Source of the DNA: Syntrophales bacterium | GTDB taxonomy: Bacteria; Desulfobacterota; Syntrophia; Syntrophales; PHBD01 | Reading direction: 5' to 3' | Assembly (NCBI GenBank): GCA_035363115.1 | Contig: DAOSEM010000001.1 | Coordinates: forward strand, 682,001 to 746,000 | Length of the DNA: 64,000 nucleotides | Program-made: the position numbers and the translations under genes | Shown: positions 50,919 to 59,281 of the stretch, in pieces | Position numbering within the stretch: position 1 is the first letter of the stretch | Layout: each line of letters starts with the position of its first letter | The notes under the pieces: generated by a model | Databases searched by the model: none | What the model was told of the DNA's origin: nothing | The model's input: only the letters and a program-made list of their open reading frames with translations

Positions 50919-51714
50919 CTTGCCTGCTACCGTTCGCCATCCATGGGCCATGGAAGTGTATCCGGCTGATCATCGCACCCCTCAACGCTTCAATGTGCGT
51001 CTTATATGAATCCCTTTCCTTTCAATGTCAACGTCTGCCTATACAATCCCGAGATTTCACCATGCAGCACCTGGCATCATCGCTGTGAAGAATGGCGGCC
51101 GGGATTTCTGATCGATCAATTATCTTCTCCCTTGGGTGGACATCTGTGTTTCCTGATCCTCTCGGCGGGTGACCATTTTTTTCTCTACCGTTGCCGACAT
51201 CTGATCCTGTAATACCTCCGACCGCTGTTGACTCTGTTCGTCCATACTGAACCCCCATAAACGAAAAGAGCCATCGGATGTGCCGAGGCTCCAAAGAAGC
51301 CTTCTGGGGTATTGCCGTATCCCTGCATCCGACGGCAATTTTGCGTTATGGCGTCGACATAAAGTCCACTGTTGGTTGATTTACCAGTCCAAAAGTTTAG
51401 GCGTCTTTAGGATACCGCAGATGGAAGGAAAGTCAGGGAAGGAGTTGTGGGGCTGGTTTAAACTGGGCGGTTTTAGACCACCTCCCCAGTCAGAAAAATT
51501 ACATTATGGCTTGACTCTGTTGGATTTTTTTGGTTCCGTTTCCGTGGTTGTCAGTCATGGCATAGGGGGTGCCATAATAAGGGCTACAATCATTCCGTTC
51601 ATGCTTCTTGTCTTTTGTAAGTCATTCATCGTTATTTTTTCATCACAGAATCAAAAAATGTGCGAATAATTCGGACGAACGAAAGTTATCAGCACCAAGA
51701 ATAAGAGGCCCTAT
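50919..51714. other. Gene-poor left part of the AT-rich island
   Basis: About 800 bases without a gene I can defend. Composition falls from the GC-rich backbone to AT-rich between 51000 and 51500. A 129-codon plus-strand frame (51280-51669) and short minus-strand frames (one ending in MDEQSQQRSEVLQDQMSATV, start near 51245) have no known motif; the latter has GGGGG before its ATG and might be a small real gene. The stretch may hold decayed mobile DNA, but no transposase pieces or terminal inverted repeats were recognised, nor a copy of the tRNA 3-prime end. Confidence 0.45.
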
Positions 51715-52485
51715 ATGAAGGATAAAGAGAATCCCATGGGTATGATAAAAGATCCTTTCGCAGGGGATAGCTATGTACTTCCATCAACATTCTGTACAGA
51801 TCAGAGAAGATTGTGGTTCAAGCGATCAAATCAAATATTACGATTCTTTATGAGTTCAGAATGGGCTCTAAAAGAATGCAAGAAAATATATGAAAATCGT
51901 CTGATCACTCAACGTGGATTAAGTCCTGATACACCGATGAGAATACAATCCTCCGATGGGAGATCTTTAATTCTACCTGCTAGAGTGTTATTAAGTGGAC
52001 TTGCTAGTGATGTTGATGTTCTTTGTCGCCAAATATTTGTGATGCTCTACGGTTCATTAGAAACATATTTGTTTGAACTGATCGAGAGATCATTTAAGGA
52101 AATTGGACAAACAGAAGATATTTTGGGAAAATCATTGGATATTATGATGAGAGGAAAATGGGATGCGAAGATTGGGAAAATGAATCATATCTTTGAGCTA
52201 AATTATAGGGCTAGTGACCTGATGGAACATTTCAAAGGTTTTGAGCTTAATTTTATGGGAAATGTATTTAGAAATCCTCTGTCATTTTTGGATGAACTGG
52301 CGCAGATTCGACATAGAATTATACATGCTTCCAGTATCATAGACCAAGGGAAGTTAATTTATATAGATACACGCATATTCCAAGGATATTATATTTTCTG
52401 TGCGCTTTTGACAGACTTCACCGATAATCTATTTGTAAATAAATTTAAATTCGACCGTACTGAAATAAACCCCGCTGATGCATAA
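51715..52485 (+). CDS. HEPN-like protein of unknown function (island gene 1)
   Basis: A 256-residue, largely helical protein, strongly AT-rich in codon use. The C-terminal half looks like a HEPN domain: a long helix SDVDVLCRQIFVMLYGSLET with YLFELIERSFKEI, then near the end of the second helix LDELAQIRHRIIHASSI, giving R199-x4-H204, the catalytic signature of HEPN RNases. The N-terminal part (residues 1-95) is unassigned. HEPN proteins cleave RNA in toxin-antitoxin, abortive infection and CRISPR systems. Start ATG 51715 lacks a strong ribosome binding site; ATG at 51736 or 51742 are alternatives. Placed with three other unknown genes on the same strand. Confidence 0.72.
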   Translation: MKDKENPMGMIKDPFAGDSYVLPSTFCTDQRRLWFKRSNQILRFFMSSEWALKECKKIYENRLITQRGLSPDTPMRIQSSDGRSLILPARVLLSGLASDVDVLCRQIFVMLYGSLETYLFELIERSFKEIGQTEDILGKSLDIMMRGKWDAKIGKMNHIFELNYRASDLMEHFKGFELNFMGNVFRNPLSFLDELAQIRHRIIHASSIIDQGKLIYIDTRIFQGYYIFCALLTDFTDNLFVNKFKFDRTEINPADA

Positions 52486-52595
52486 TTATTTATGTGTAAT
52501 GAAAGGGGGTTACTCTTTATAAAAATAGTATAAAATACGAAGAGCAAGATTTGTTGAATGGGAAACCACTACTTCTGTGTTAGGAGATTCAGAAA

Positions 52596-53237
52596 ATGAA
52601 TCAACATGAAAAGGTAAATGGTGAAGGTTTTCCCTTGAAACGTCTTCGTTATATTATAACCTTGATTTCTCTCCTATTGGCATTGGCTCACCTCATATGG
52701 CCTTATTTAGCGATAGATGTTGTTACACTTGTTTTATTAATTATCGCTATTCTGCCGTGGCTGGCCCCTCTTATCAAGTCGTTTGAGTTACCTGGAGGAT
52801 GGAAGATGGAATTTCAGGATCTGCAAAAGGTGTCTTCTCGTGCTGATACTGCTGGCCTTCTTGCGGCGGAACCGACTAAAAAAGAAGAAATATTTTCATT
52901 TCAGTCAATTGCAAGACAAGATCATAATCTCGCTCTTGCAGGCTTGAGAATCGAGATAGAAAAGAGATTATCTCTGCTTTCTGAGGTTGCAGGCTTGAAA
53001 CGAAACAAAGTTATGGGTATCGGTGAATCACTAAGGGCATTGTCTAAACATGACATACTGACCAGTGAGGAAAGGTCTATTCTCTCTGACATGATAAATA
53101 TGCTAAATGCTGCTGTACACGGTGCAACTGTTGACCAGCGTAGTGCGGATTGGGCGATTGACGTAGGGCCAAGATTACTGACCTCACTAGATGAGAGAAT
53201 AGATGAGGTCCGGGCGACTAATCTGCCAATTGAGTAG
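52596..53237 (+). CDS. Two-helix membrane protein with HEPN-like C-terminal domain (island gene 2)
   Basis: A 213-residue protein. Two membrane helices occupy residues about 18-38 (YIITLISLLLALAHLIWPYL) and 40-60 (VVTLVLLIIAILPWLAPLIK), leaving a cytosolic C-terminal domain. That domain is helical, with LALAGLRIEIEKRLSLLSEV then ILSDMINMLNAAVHGATVDQ. The NAAVHG segment (N171, H175) is at the place where HEPN proteins have R-N-x3-H, so this may be a HEPN-fold domain lacking the Arg, or a DUF4145-like module. TAGGAGATT precedes the ATG at 52596. Gene 1 ends 110 bases upstream. The function is unknown; a membrane-tethered partner or effector is possible. Confidence 0.68.
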   Translation: MNQHEKVNGEGFPLKRLRYIITLISLLLALAHLIWPYLAIDVVTLVLLIIAILPWLAPLIKSFELPGGWKMEFQDLQKVSSRADTAGLLAAEPTKKEEIFSFQSIARQDHNLALAGLRIEIEKRLSLLSEVAGLKRNKVMGIGESLRALSKHDILTSEERSILSDMINMLNAAVHGATVDQRSADWAIDVGPRLLTSLDERIDEVRATNLPIE

Positions 53238-53297
53238 ATGAATTTGAATCCATGATCTGTCTTTAGATATGATCTTCAAGAATCTGAATAGTAAACT

Positions 53298-54131
53298 ATG
53301 TATACATTAAGATTTCCTTTTCGTATTCCACAGGAAGATCAATCATTAGGTAAAGATATTGCGTCTATAAATATCGGTGAGTTGTTGTATTCACTGGAAA
53401 ATTTGGATCCCTATTTTGTTTTGACAATCAAGGGTTTTCTAACAGAGGCAGAAGCCGAAAGGCATATTAACAGAATATGGGCCGGATTTATGTGGTTGCT
53501 TTTAAATCGTGGAATATCGGTCAATGCTATTCTTGCCACAAAAGAAGTATTTTATACTGACGATCCGATAAAGGCAGCTGAGAATGTTAGTAAGACATAC
53601 AGAATTCCAATACGGGGTCCGCTTCATGGCTCACTTGATGGAACCCGCCCCGCCGTTTTCCCATCAAATAAGAAGCTCTCTATCTTAACTGGTTATGCGC
53701 CAATTGGCATTGCAATTACACCACCTTCAACTATGCTAACATGCATTGCTGAAGGATTATCTTTTCCACATAGCGATGAACTTATAAATGACAATTTCTT
53801 GCGTCTTGCCCTTGAGCTTTACAGAGCCTATTTCACAGAAGCTTCTCGAAATGCTCGATTCTTGACATTAATTATGGCTTTAGAAGTTCTGAGGCCTCAG
53901 CCGAGTAAGCGAGGTAGTATCAGAAAGCAGATCTATGAAATGGTTTTATCTACTCTACAACAAGTAAGAGATGAAGAAGCAGAGCTTCTCGCAGAAAAAG
54001 CCCAATATTTCTATTGTCTACGAAACGAGTTAGTACATGAAGGAATACTGAATAGCAGTGTGGCTGTTGATGAGGCAAGGCAGCTTGTGCAACGTGTTTT
54101 GAAAGCAAAATATTTAGCGTATGTGCAATAA
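53298..54131 (+). CDS. ApeA-like HEPN protein (island gene 3)
   Basis: A 277-residue soluble protein. The N-terminal 160 residues are mixed sheet and helix without a motif I recognise. The C-terminal part matches the Apea-like HEPN pattern: LALELYRAYFTEASRNARFL and LTLIMALEVL form the first helix, then LAEKAQYFYCLRNELVHEGI holds R242-N-E-L-V-H247, the R-x4-H signature. ApeA itself is an abortive-infection anti-phage protein, and this layout (N-terminal domain followed by HEPN) is similar in outline though shorter. AT-rich like its neighbours. The ATG at 53298 is used; no strong ribosome binding site is visible. Likely ribonuclease effector. Confidence 0.72.
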   Translation: MYTLRFPFRIPQEDQSLGKDIASINIGELLYSLENLDPYFVLTIKGFLTEAEAERHINRIWAGFMWLLLNRGISVNAILATKEVFYTDDPIKAAENVSKTYRIPIRGPLHGSLDGTRPAVFPSNKKLSILTGYAPIGIAITPPSTMLTCIAEGLSFPHSDELINDNFLRLALELYRAYFTEASRNARFLTLIMALEVLRPQPSKRGSIRKQIYEMVLSTLQQVRDEEAELLAEKAQYFYCLRNELVHEGILNSSVAVDEARQLVQRVLKAKYLAYVQ

Positions 54132-54154
54132 TAGGATGGAGGCTTTCCAACTAA

Positions 54155-54580
54155 TTGATTACAGGCAATGTTAAGGAAGAGTTGTCATCATTAGTAACGA
54201 TATTTCGGCGTGCTATTCTTGCGTGTGACAGCAGTTCTCTTTGTACGACTCTTCAGACATTCCCTCGGGGTGCCTGTGGGGATGCCTCCTATCTATTAGC
54301 AAGATTCTTATCAGAACAGGGTTGCGGTGAATTTGAATATGTCTTGGGACGAAACGATCATTATGGTTCTCATGTCTGGTTAGAAAAAAGCAACATCATT
54401 ATCGACATTACATTTGATCAATTTGACGAAAATAAAGGCTCATCTATGGTGACTACAGATGGACGATTCTATTCACAATTTCAAATAGAAGACCGACATA
54501 TTGCAGATTATGAAATTTATGATCACGTAACTATTCTGAATCTAACGAACACGTATAGAGAAATTATTAAGCATATTTAA
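54155..54580 (+). CDS. Transglutaminase/papain-fold-like small protein (island gene 4)
   Basis: A 141-residue protein with a possible thiol-protease-like triad: Cys in FPRGACGDASYLLARFL (C41), His in YGSHVWLEKS (H73) and Asp in NIIIDITFDQF (D84). Cys at the start of a helix followed by His and Asp on strands is the transglutaminase/papain arrangement, and the distances suit that fold. It could be a peptidase, deamidase or amidase. The proposed start is TTG 54155, 23 bases after gene 3; an ATG or other start cannot be found with a better ribosome binding site, so the N-terminus is uncertain. Codon use is AT-rich as in the rest of the island. Confidence 0.65.
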   Translation: MITGNVKEELSSLVTIFRRAILACDSSSLCTTLQTFPRGACGDASYLLARFLSEQGCGEFEYVLGRNDHYGSHVWLEKSNIIIDITFDQFDENKGSSMVTTDGRFYSQFQIEDRHIADYEIYDHVTILNLTNTYREIIKHI

Positions 54581-54749
54581 ATATGAAATTGGTTGTAAAA
54601 GTTAGGATCTTCCCGAACAGTTATTTGCCGAAAAAAAGCGACATAGGACGAAAACCTTTCAGCAGGGGGACTCCTTCCACTCCGGTGCCGCTTTTCAAAC
54701 TTCTGCTAAAGTCTTCCATTCCCTCCTCATTGAATGGAGATGTTTCCTT

Positions 54750-56930
54750 CTACCCCGCCCCGCCCGTCTTCGCATCCAGAATGATGCGACAGTCGGCGAC
54801 CGTCGCTCCCTCTTTTTCCCCATGAACCAGCAGGGGGTTGATGTCCAGCTCCCGGATCTCGGGATGCCGGACCGCCATGTCGGAGAGGCTGACCAGGATC
54901 CGCTCCACGGCCTCGATATCCGCCCTGGGGCGCCTGCGGAAGCCCGTCAGGAGCTTGTAACCGCGGATTTCGTGGATCATCCGGTGGGCTTCGTCCCGGT
55001 CTATGGGAGCCAGGCGGAAGACGACGTCCCGGAAGACCTCGACAAAGATGCCGCCCAGCCCGAACATGATCAGGGGGCCGGCGGAATAGCGCTGCACTCC
55101 GATGATGACTTCCTCTCCCCGGCCGGCCATTTTCTGGACCAGGACGCCGCGGATGTTCGCTTCCGGGTTGAAGGTCTTTGCGCCCTCGACGATGCGAGTG
55201 TACGCATCCGCCGCCTCTTCCCGGCTCCCGATCCCCAGGACGACGCCGCCCGCGTCGGATTTGTGGATGATTTCATCCGACACGACCTTCATGACGACGG
55301 GGAATCCCATCTCCGAAGCGATGTCCGCAGCGTTTGACGCGCTGTCCGAGAGCCTGGTCGGCAGGACCGGGAACCCGTAGCAGCCCAGGAGGTCGAGCCC
55401 CTCGATTTCACTCAGGTAGGTCCTGCCGGATGCCAGGTTGTCGCGGATGATCCGGGAGGCCCTTTCCGTGTCGTGGCAGATCGGTGTCGTCGGCAGGCGT
55501 TCGCGATTGAGCCAGTTGGCGTATTTGAACAGGGCGGCAAAGGCCTTGGCGGTGTTTTCCGGGAATCGATAGACGGGATAGCCGTGTTCCTGGAGGAACT
55601 TCACCCCCGCGGATACGTCTATGATGCCCATGAAGCAGCAGAGGATGGGCTTGGTCGACCGCCGGGCGACCCGGACGATGGCCTCCGCGGTGCCCAGGGA
55701 GTCGGTCATGGACTGGGGGGTCAGGATGACCAGCGCCCCGTCCACGCCGGGGTCGTTGATGACGGCCCGCAGGGCGTTTTCATACCGCTCCTGGGTGGCG
55801 TCCCCGATGACATCGACGGGGTTGTGGATGTTGGCGGTCTGGGGGAGATGCCGGGCGAGCTCGTCCACCGTCTCCTGCTGGAATTGCGCAAGCTCGAGGT
55901 CGGAGGAGACCGTCATGTCGGTGGCGATAATGCCGGGGCCTCCTGCATTGGTGATGATCGCCACGCGCCGCCCCGCGGGAAGCTTCCGCATCGTCTTGCC
56001 CAGGCTGCTCTCCTGCTTGTACGTGAAGGCGTTGGCGTAGTCGAAGAGCTCGTCGATCGTGTCCGCGCGGATGATGCCCGACTGCTTGAAGATCGCGTCG
56101 TAGACGGCCTCGGTGCCGGCGAGGGCGCCGGTGTGGGACGCCGCGGCCTGAGCCCCGGCGCGGGTACGTCCCGACTTGATGACCAGGATCGGCGTGGGGT
56201 GCCTCCCCATGGTGATCTCCCGGGCCGCCTCGATGAACTCCGACCCCCTCCTGAGCTCCTCGATGTACAGCATGATGACGGACGTGTCCGGGTCCCCGTG
56301 CAGGTAGCGCAGCAGGTCCAGCTCGTCCACGTCGGCCTTGTTGCCGATGGAGATGAACTTGGAGAAACCGAAATCCCGGTCGGCGGCGAAATCCAGGACG
56401 GCCGTGCACAGGGCGCCGCTCTGGGAGATGAAGGAGATGCGGCCCGCCGCCGGCATCCGGGCCGAGAAGCTGGCGTTCAGCCGGATGGTCGAGACGGGAT
56501 TGATCACCCCGAGGCAGTTCGGCCCGACGACGCGAACCCCCGCCTCGCGGCAGACGGCGACGATCTGGTTTTCAATCTCCAGCCCTTCGCCGCCGACCTC
56601 CCGGAATCCGGCGGAGACGATGACGATGCCGTGCACGCCTTTTCCGACGGCCTCCTGGACGGCCTTGAGCGTCTGCCGGGGCGGCAGGACGAGGATCGCC
56701 AGGTCGACGGGGTCGGAGATGTCGCCGATTGCCGGGACGGATTTGACGCTGAGAATGGACTTCGCCCTGGGATTGACGGGAAACAGGGTGCCCTGGTATC
56801 CGCCCTTGAGGATGTTCGCGAAGATGTCGTGGCCGACTTTTCCGGTTTCGGAGGAGGCGCCGATGACGGCAATGGATTTGGGCCAGAATATGGCGTCGAG
56901 ATTTTCAAACGATCGGTTTCTCTCGTCCAT
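54750..56930 (-). CDS. ADP-forming acetyl/acyl-CoA synthetase, fused alpha/beta (copy 2)
   Basis: A 726-residue enzyme of the ADP-forming acetate-CoA ligase family, making ATP from acyl-CoA or activating acids. CoA-binding domain: FWPKSIAVIGASSETGKVGH and VVGPNCLGVINPVSTIRLNA. The phosphohistidine loop is intact (AAASHTGALAGTEAVYDAIF). The ATP-grasp part has FPVVMKVVSDEIIHKSDAGG and MFGLGGIFVEVFRDVVFRLA, and ends with ELDINPLLVHGEKEG. GGGAGGTAA lies before the ATG. In syntrophs such enzymes can supply ATP by substrate-level phosphorylation from acetyl-CoA. It is the more typical of the two copies in the window. Confidence 0.92.
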   Translation of the reverse strand: MDERNRSFENLDAIFWPKSIAVIGASSETGKVGHDIFANILKGGYQGTLFPVNPRAKSILSVKSVPAIGDISDPVDLAILVLPPRQTLKAVQEAVGKGVHGIVIVSAGFREVGGEGLEIENQIVAVCREAGVRVVGPNCLGVINPVSTIRLNASFSARMPAAGRISFISQSGALCTAVLDFAADRDFGFSKFISIGNKADVDELDLLRYLHGDPDTSVIMLYIEELRRGSEFIEAAREITMGRHPTPILVIKSGRTRAGAQAAASHTGALAGTEAVYDAIFKQSGIIRADTIDELFDYANAFTYKQESSLGKTMRKLPAGRRVAIITNAGGPGIIATDMTVSSDLELAQFQQETVDELARHLPQTANIHNPVDVIGDATQERYENALRAVINDPGVDGALVILTPQSMTDSLGTAEAIVRVARRSTKPILCCFMGIIDVSAGVKFLQEHGYPVYRFPENTAKAFAALFKYANWLNRERLPTTPICHDTERASRIIRDNLASGRTYLSEIEGLDLLGCYGFPVLPTRLSDSASNAADIASEMGFPVVMKVVSDEIIHKSDAGGVVLGIGSREEAADAYTRIVEGAKTFNPEANIRGVLVQKMAGRGEEVIIGVQRYSAGPLIMFGLGGIFVEVFRDVVFRLAPIDRDEAHRMIHEIRGYKLLTGFRRRPRADIEAVERILVSLSDMAVRHPEIRELDINPLLVHGEKEGATVADCRIILDAKTGGAG

Positions 56931-57312
56931 CGATGGTTACCTCCCTTTGGAAAAAAGAAAGAAAGCAGCCCTGCCGTTTGGGGAAGGGCACGGCCATGAT
57001 TGCCCCGCTCTCCGCCGGGGGCATCCGCCTGGCAAAGACGCCCGCAAGGACTTCCCGGAGGAATTCCCCGTCGGCGGGGGTATTTTAACCACACTCAACT
57101 TCCGTCTGCAACCACGACGACGGTCCGGCGGGCGGGGTGGGGGCATGCCGCCGACCGGCCGCTGTCCACGGAGCGGGATCGCTCATTGGAAAAAAGGGGT
57201 GTCTCTGGTATAAAAAAAGAGCATGATATTGAAACGCTGCGGTTGCAGAGGAATCCGGATATTCCACGTTGGAGGACGGAAGGCTGTAATGCCCTGAGCG
57301 GAGGGAGCGAAA
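56931..57312. other. Divergent intergenic region upstream of the CoA-transferase/GNAT gene
   Basis: A 382-base gap between divergent genes. Besides the ribosome binding site of copy 2 of the ADP-forming synthetase at its left end, it holds a good promoter at 57186-57214 on the plus strand. A GC-rich block lies at 57000-57175; a short reading frame there is compositional. Nothing else recognised. Confidence 0.5.
57186..57214 (+). promoter_or_regulatory. Sigma-70 promoter for the CoA-transferase/GNAT gene
   Basis: TTGGAA (57186-57191), exactly 17 bases, then TATAAA (57209-57214), in a locally AT-rich patch. This leaves a leader of about 90 bases before the ATG at 57313 and is the best sigma-70 match found in the window. 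Confidence 0.6.
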
Positions 57313-59193
57313 ATGGCGGATCCGACAGCGGTGTGGAAAAAGCTTTACCCGGACAAATTTGCCCCGGAGGAGGAGGTCTTCGGCAGAATTCACCGCGGGA
57401 ATGCGATATTCGTGGGAACCGCCTGCGGGGAGCCCCAATACCTCGTCCAGTGCCTGACCGATTACACCCGTGAGCATCCCAAGGCGTTTTTCGACGCCGA
57501 GATCCTGCACGTCATGACCCTGGGGGTAGCCCCCTACGCCGACGAGAAGTTCAAGCAGAACTTCCGGCACAACTCCTTCTTTGTCGGCGACAGCACCCGG
57601 AGCGCCATCAACCGGGGGGCGGCCGATTATACGCCGGTTTTCCTGTCCCGGCTGCCGCGCCTGTTCCGCAAGAAGATGATCCATCTCGACGTGGCCCTGA
57701 TCCAGGTGTCCATGCCGGACAAGCACGGGTACGTCAGCCTCGGCATCAGCGTCGACATCGTCAAGGCCGCCCTGGAGAGCGCGTCCCTCATCATCGCACA
57801 GGCAAACCGCTTCATGCCCCGGACGCACGGCGACAGCCTGCTTCACCTGGAGGACATCGACTTCCTGATCCACCACGACGAGCCGCTTCTCGAGTACTCC
57901 CCCAAGGCCGACACGAACATCAGCCAGCGGATCGGGCAGTACGTCGCCCGGCTCGTGGAGGACGGCGACACGATCCAGGTGGGGTACGGGAACATCACGA
58001 ATTCCATTCTCGACAACCTGAAGGAGAGAAGGCACCTGGGCGTCCACAGCGAGCTTCTCAACGACGGGATCGTGCGGATGATGAAAGAGGGCGTCATCGA
58101 CAACACCATGAAAAAGATCGACCGCGGCAAGACCGTGGCCACCTTCTGCATGGGCAGCCGGGAGACCTACGAGTTCATCGACGACAACCCGGCCATCGAG
58201 TTCCGGACCATCGACTATACGAACAATCCGCTGATCATCGCCCGGCAGGAAAACATGGTGGCCATCAACAGCGCCTTGGAGATCGACCTGACGGGACAGG
58301 CGACGGCCGAGTCCATCGGAAAGACGTTTTACAGCGGCGTCGGGGGACAGGCGGACTTCATGCGGGGGACGGCCCTGTCCCCCCGGGGAAAGAGCATCCT
58401 GACCATTCCTTCGACGGCGGACGGGGAGACGAGGTCCCGGATTGTTCCCTACCTCAGTGAAGGGGCCGGGACCACCCTGATCCGGGCGGATATCGAATAC
58501 GTGGTCACGGAGTACGGGATCGCCTACCTCCAGGGAAAGAACGTCCGGGAACGGGCCATGGCCCTGATCTCCATCGCCCATCCGAAGTTCCGGGCCGAGC
58601 TGATCGAGGAGGGAAGGAAGGCGGGGATTCTTTACAAGGACCAGGCCTTCATCCCCGGCCAGCAGGGCATGTATCCGGAGGAGCTGGAGTCCTTCCGGAC
58701 GACCCGGAAGGGGATGCGGATCTTTTTCCGGCCGATCAAGATCAGTGACGAGACGCTGCTGAAGGACTTCGTCTATTCGCTGTCCGATCAGAGCCTGTAC
58801 CGCAGGTTCATCTCGGTCCGCAAGGACATGCCCCACGAGCGGCTCCAGGAGCTTGTGGTGATCGACTATACGCAGGAGACGGCCATCCTGGCGATCGTCG
58901 GCTCGGAGGATAACGAAGAGATCGTAGGCGTGGGGCGCTATTTCATCGACTCGTCGAGCCACACGGCGGAGGTGGCCTTCGCCATCCGCGACGACTTTCA
59001 GAACCGCGGCATCGGATCGGAGTTGTTGTCCTACCTCACCTACCTGGCAAAGAGGCAGGGCTTGCTCGGCTTCACTGCGGAGGTCCTGGCCGAAAACGAG
59101 CCCATGATGCACGTTTTCGAAAAGGGGGGCTTCATCATGGAGAAGCGTAACCTGGCGGGGGTTTATGAGTTGAAAATGTCCTTCCGGGAGTGA
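57313..59193 (+). CDS. CoA-transferase/acetyl-CoA hydrolase family protein fused to a GNAT acetyltransferase
   Basis: A 626-residue fusion. Residues 1 to about 470 are a class I CoA-transferase of the acetyl-CoA hydrolase/4-hydroxybutyrate CoA-transferase type: IFVGTACGEPQYLVQCLTD, VDIVKAALESASLIIAQANR, HLGVHSELLNDGIVRMMKEG (E247 is the candidate catalytic Glu), AINSALEIDLTGQATAESIG and FYSGVGGQADFMRGT. From about residue 475 a GNAT N-acyltransferase follows: RIFFRPIKISDETLLKDFVY, then HTAEVAFAIRDDFQNRGIGS, whose Q-x-x-G-x-G binds acyl-CoA. Such fusions suggest coupling of CoA-ester pools to acetylation of a protein or small molecule. GGAGGGAG lies before the ATG. Next gene is 88 bases downstream. 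Confidence 0.87.
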   Translation: MADPTAVWKKLYPDKFAPEEEVFGRIHRGNAIFVGTACGEPQYLVQCLTDYTREHPKAFFDAEILHVMTLGVAPYADEKFKQNFRHNSFFVGDSTRSAINRGAADYTPVFLSRLPRLFRKKMIHLDVALIQVSMPDKHGYVSLGISVDIVKAALESASLIIAQANRFMPRTHGDSLLHLEDIDFLIHHDEPLLEYSPKADTNISQRIGQYVARLVEDGDTIQVGYGNITNSILDNLKERRHLGVHSELLNDGIVRMMKEGVIDNTMKKIDRGKTVATFCMGSRETYEFIDDNPAIEFRTIDYTNNPLIIARQENMVAINSALEIDLTGQATAESIGKTFYSGVGGQADFMRGTALSPRGKSILTIPSTADGETRSRIVPYLSEGAGTTLIRADIEYVVTEYGIAYLQGKNVRERAMALISIAHPKFRAELIEEGRKAGILYKDQAFIPGQQGMYPEELESFRTTRKGMRIFFRPIKISDETLLKDFVYSLSDQSLYRRFISVRKDMPHERLQELVVIDYTQETAILAIVGSEDNEEIVGVGRYFIDSSSHTAEVAFAIRDDFQNRGIGSELLSYLTYLAKRQGLLGFTAEVLAENEPMMHVFEKGGFIMEKRNLAGVYELKMSFRE

Positions 59194-59281
59194 CGGTCCC
59201 GCGGAGAGGCAGAGGCGGCGGCCGTGGATTCCTGTTCGCGAAGGGGCGATACGAAGAGGATGGAATGCAGGAGGTGACGGT

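Noticed and set aside
51280..51669. 129-codon plus-strand frame in the AT-rich island
   Set aside because: No family pattern, no good ribosome binding site, and only a late hydrophobic run. It is listed as part of the gene-poor stretch, not as a gene.
54583..54825. 80-codon plus-strand frame after island gene 4
   Set aside because: It crosses the composition border and enters the antisense of the ADP-forming synthetase gene; no motif or ribosome binding site.
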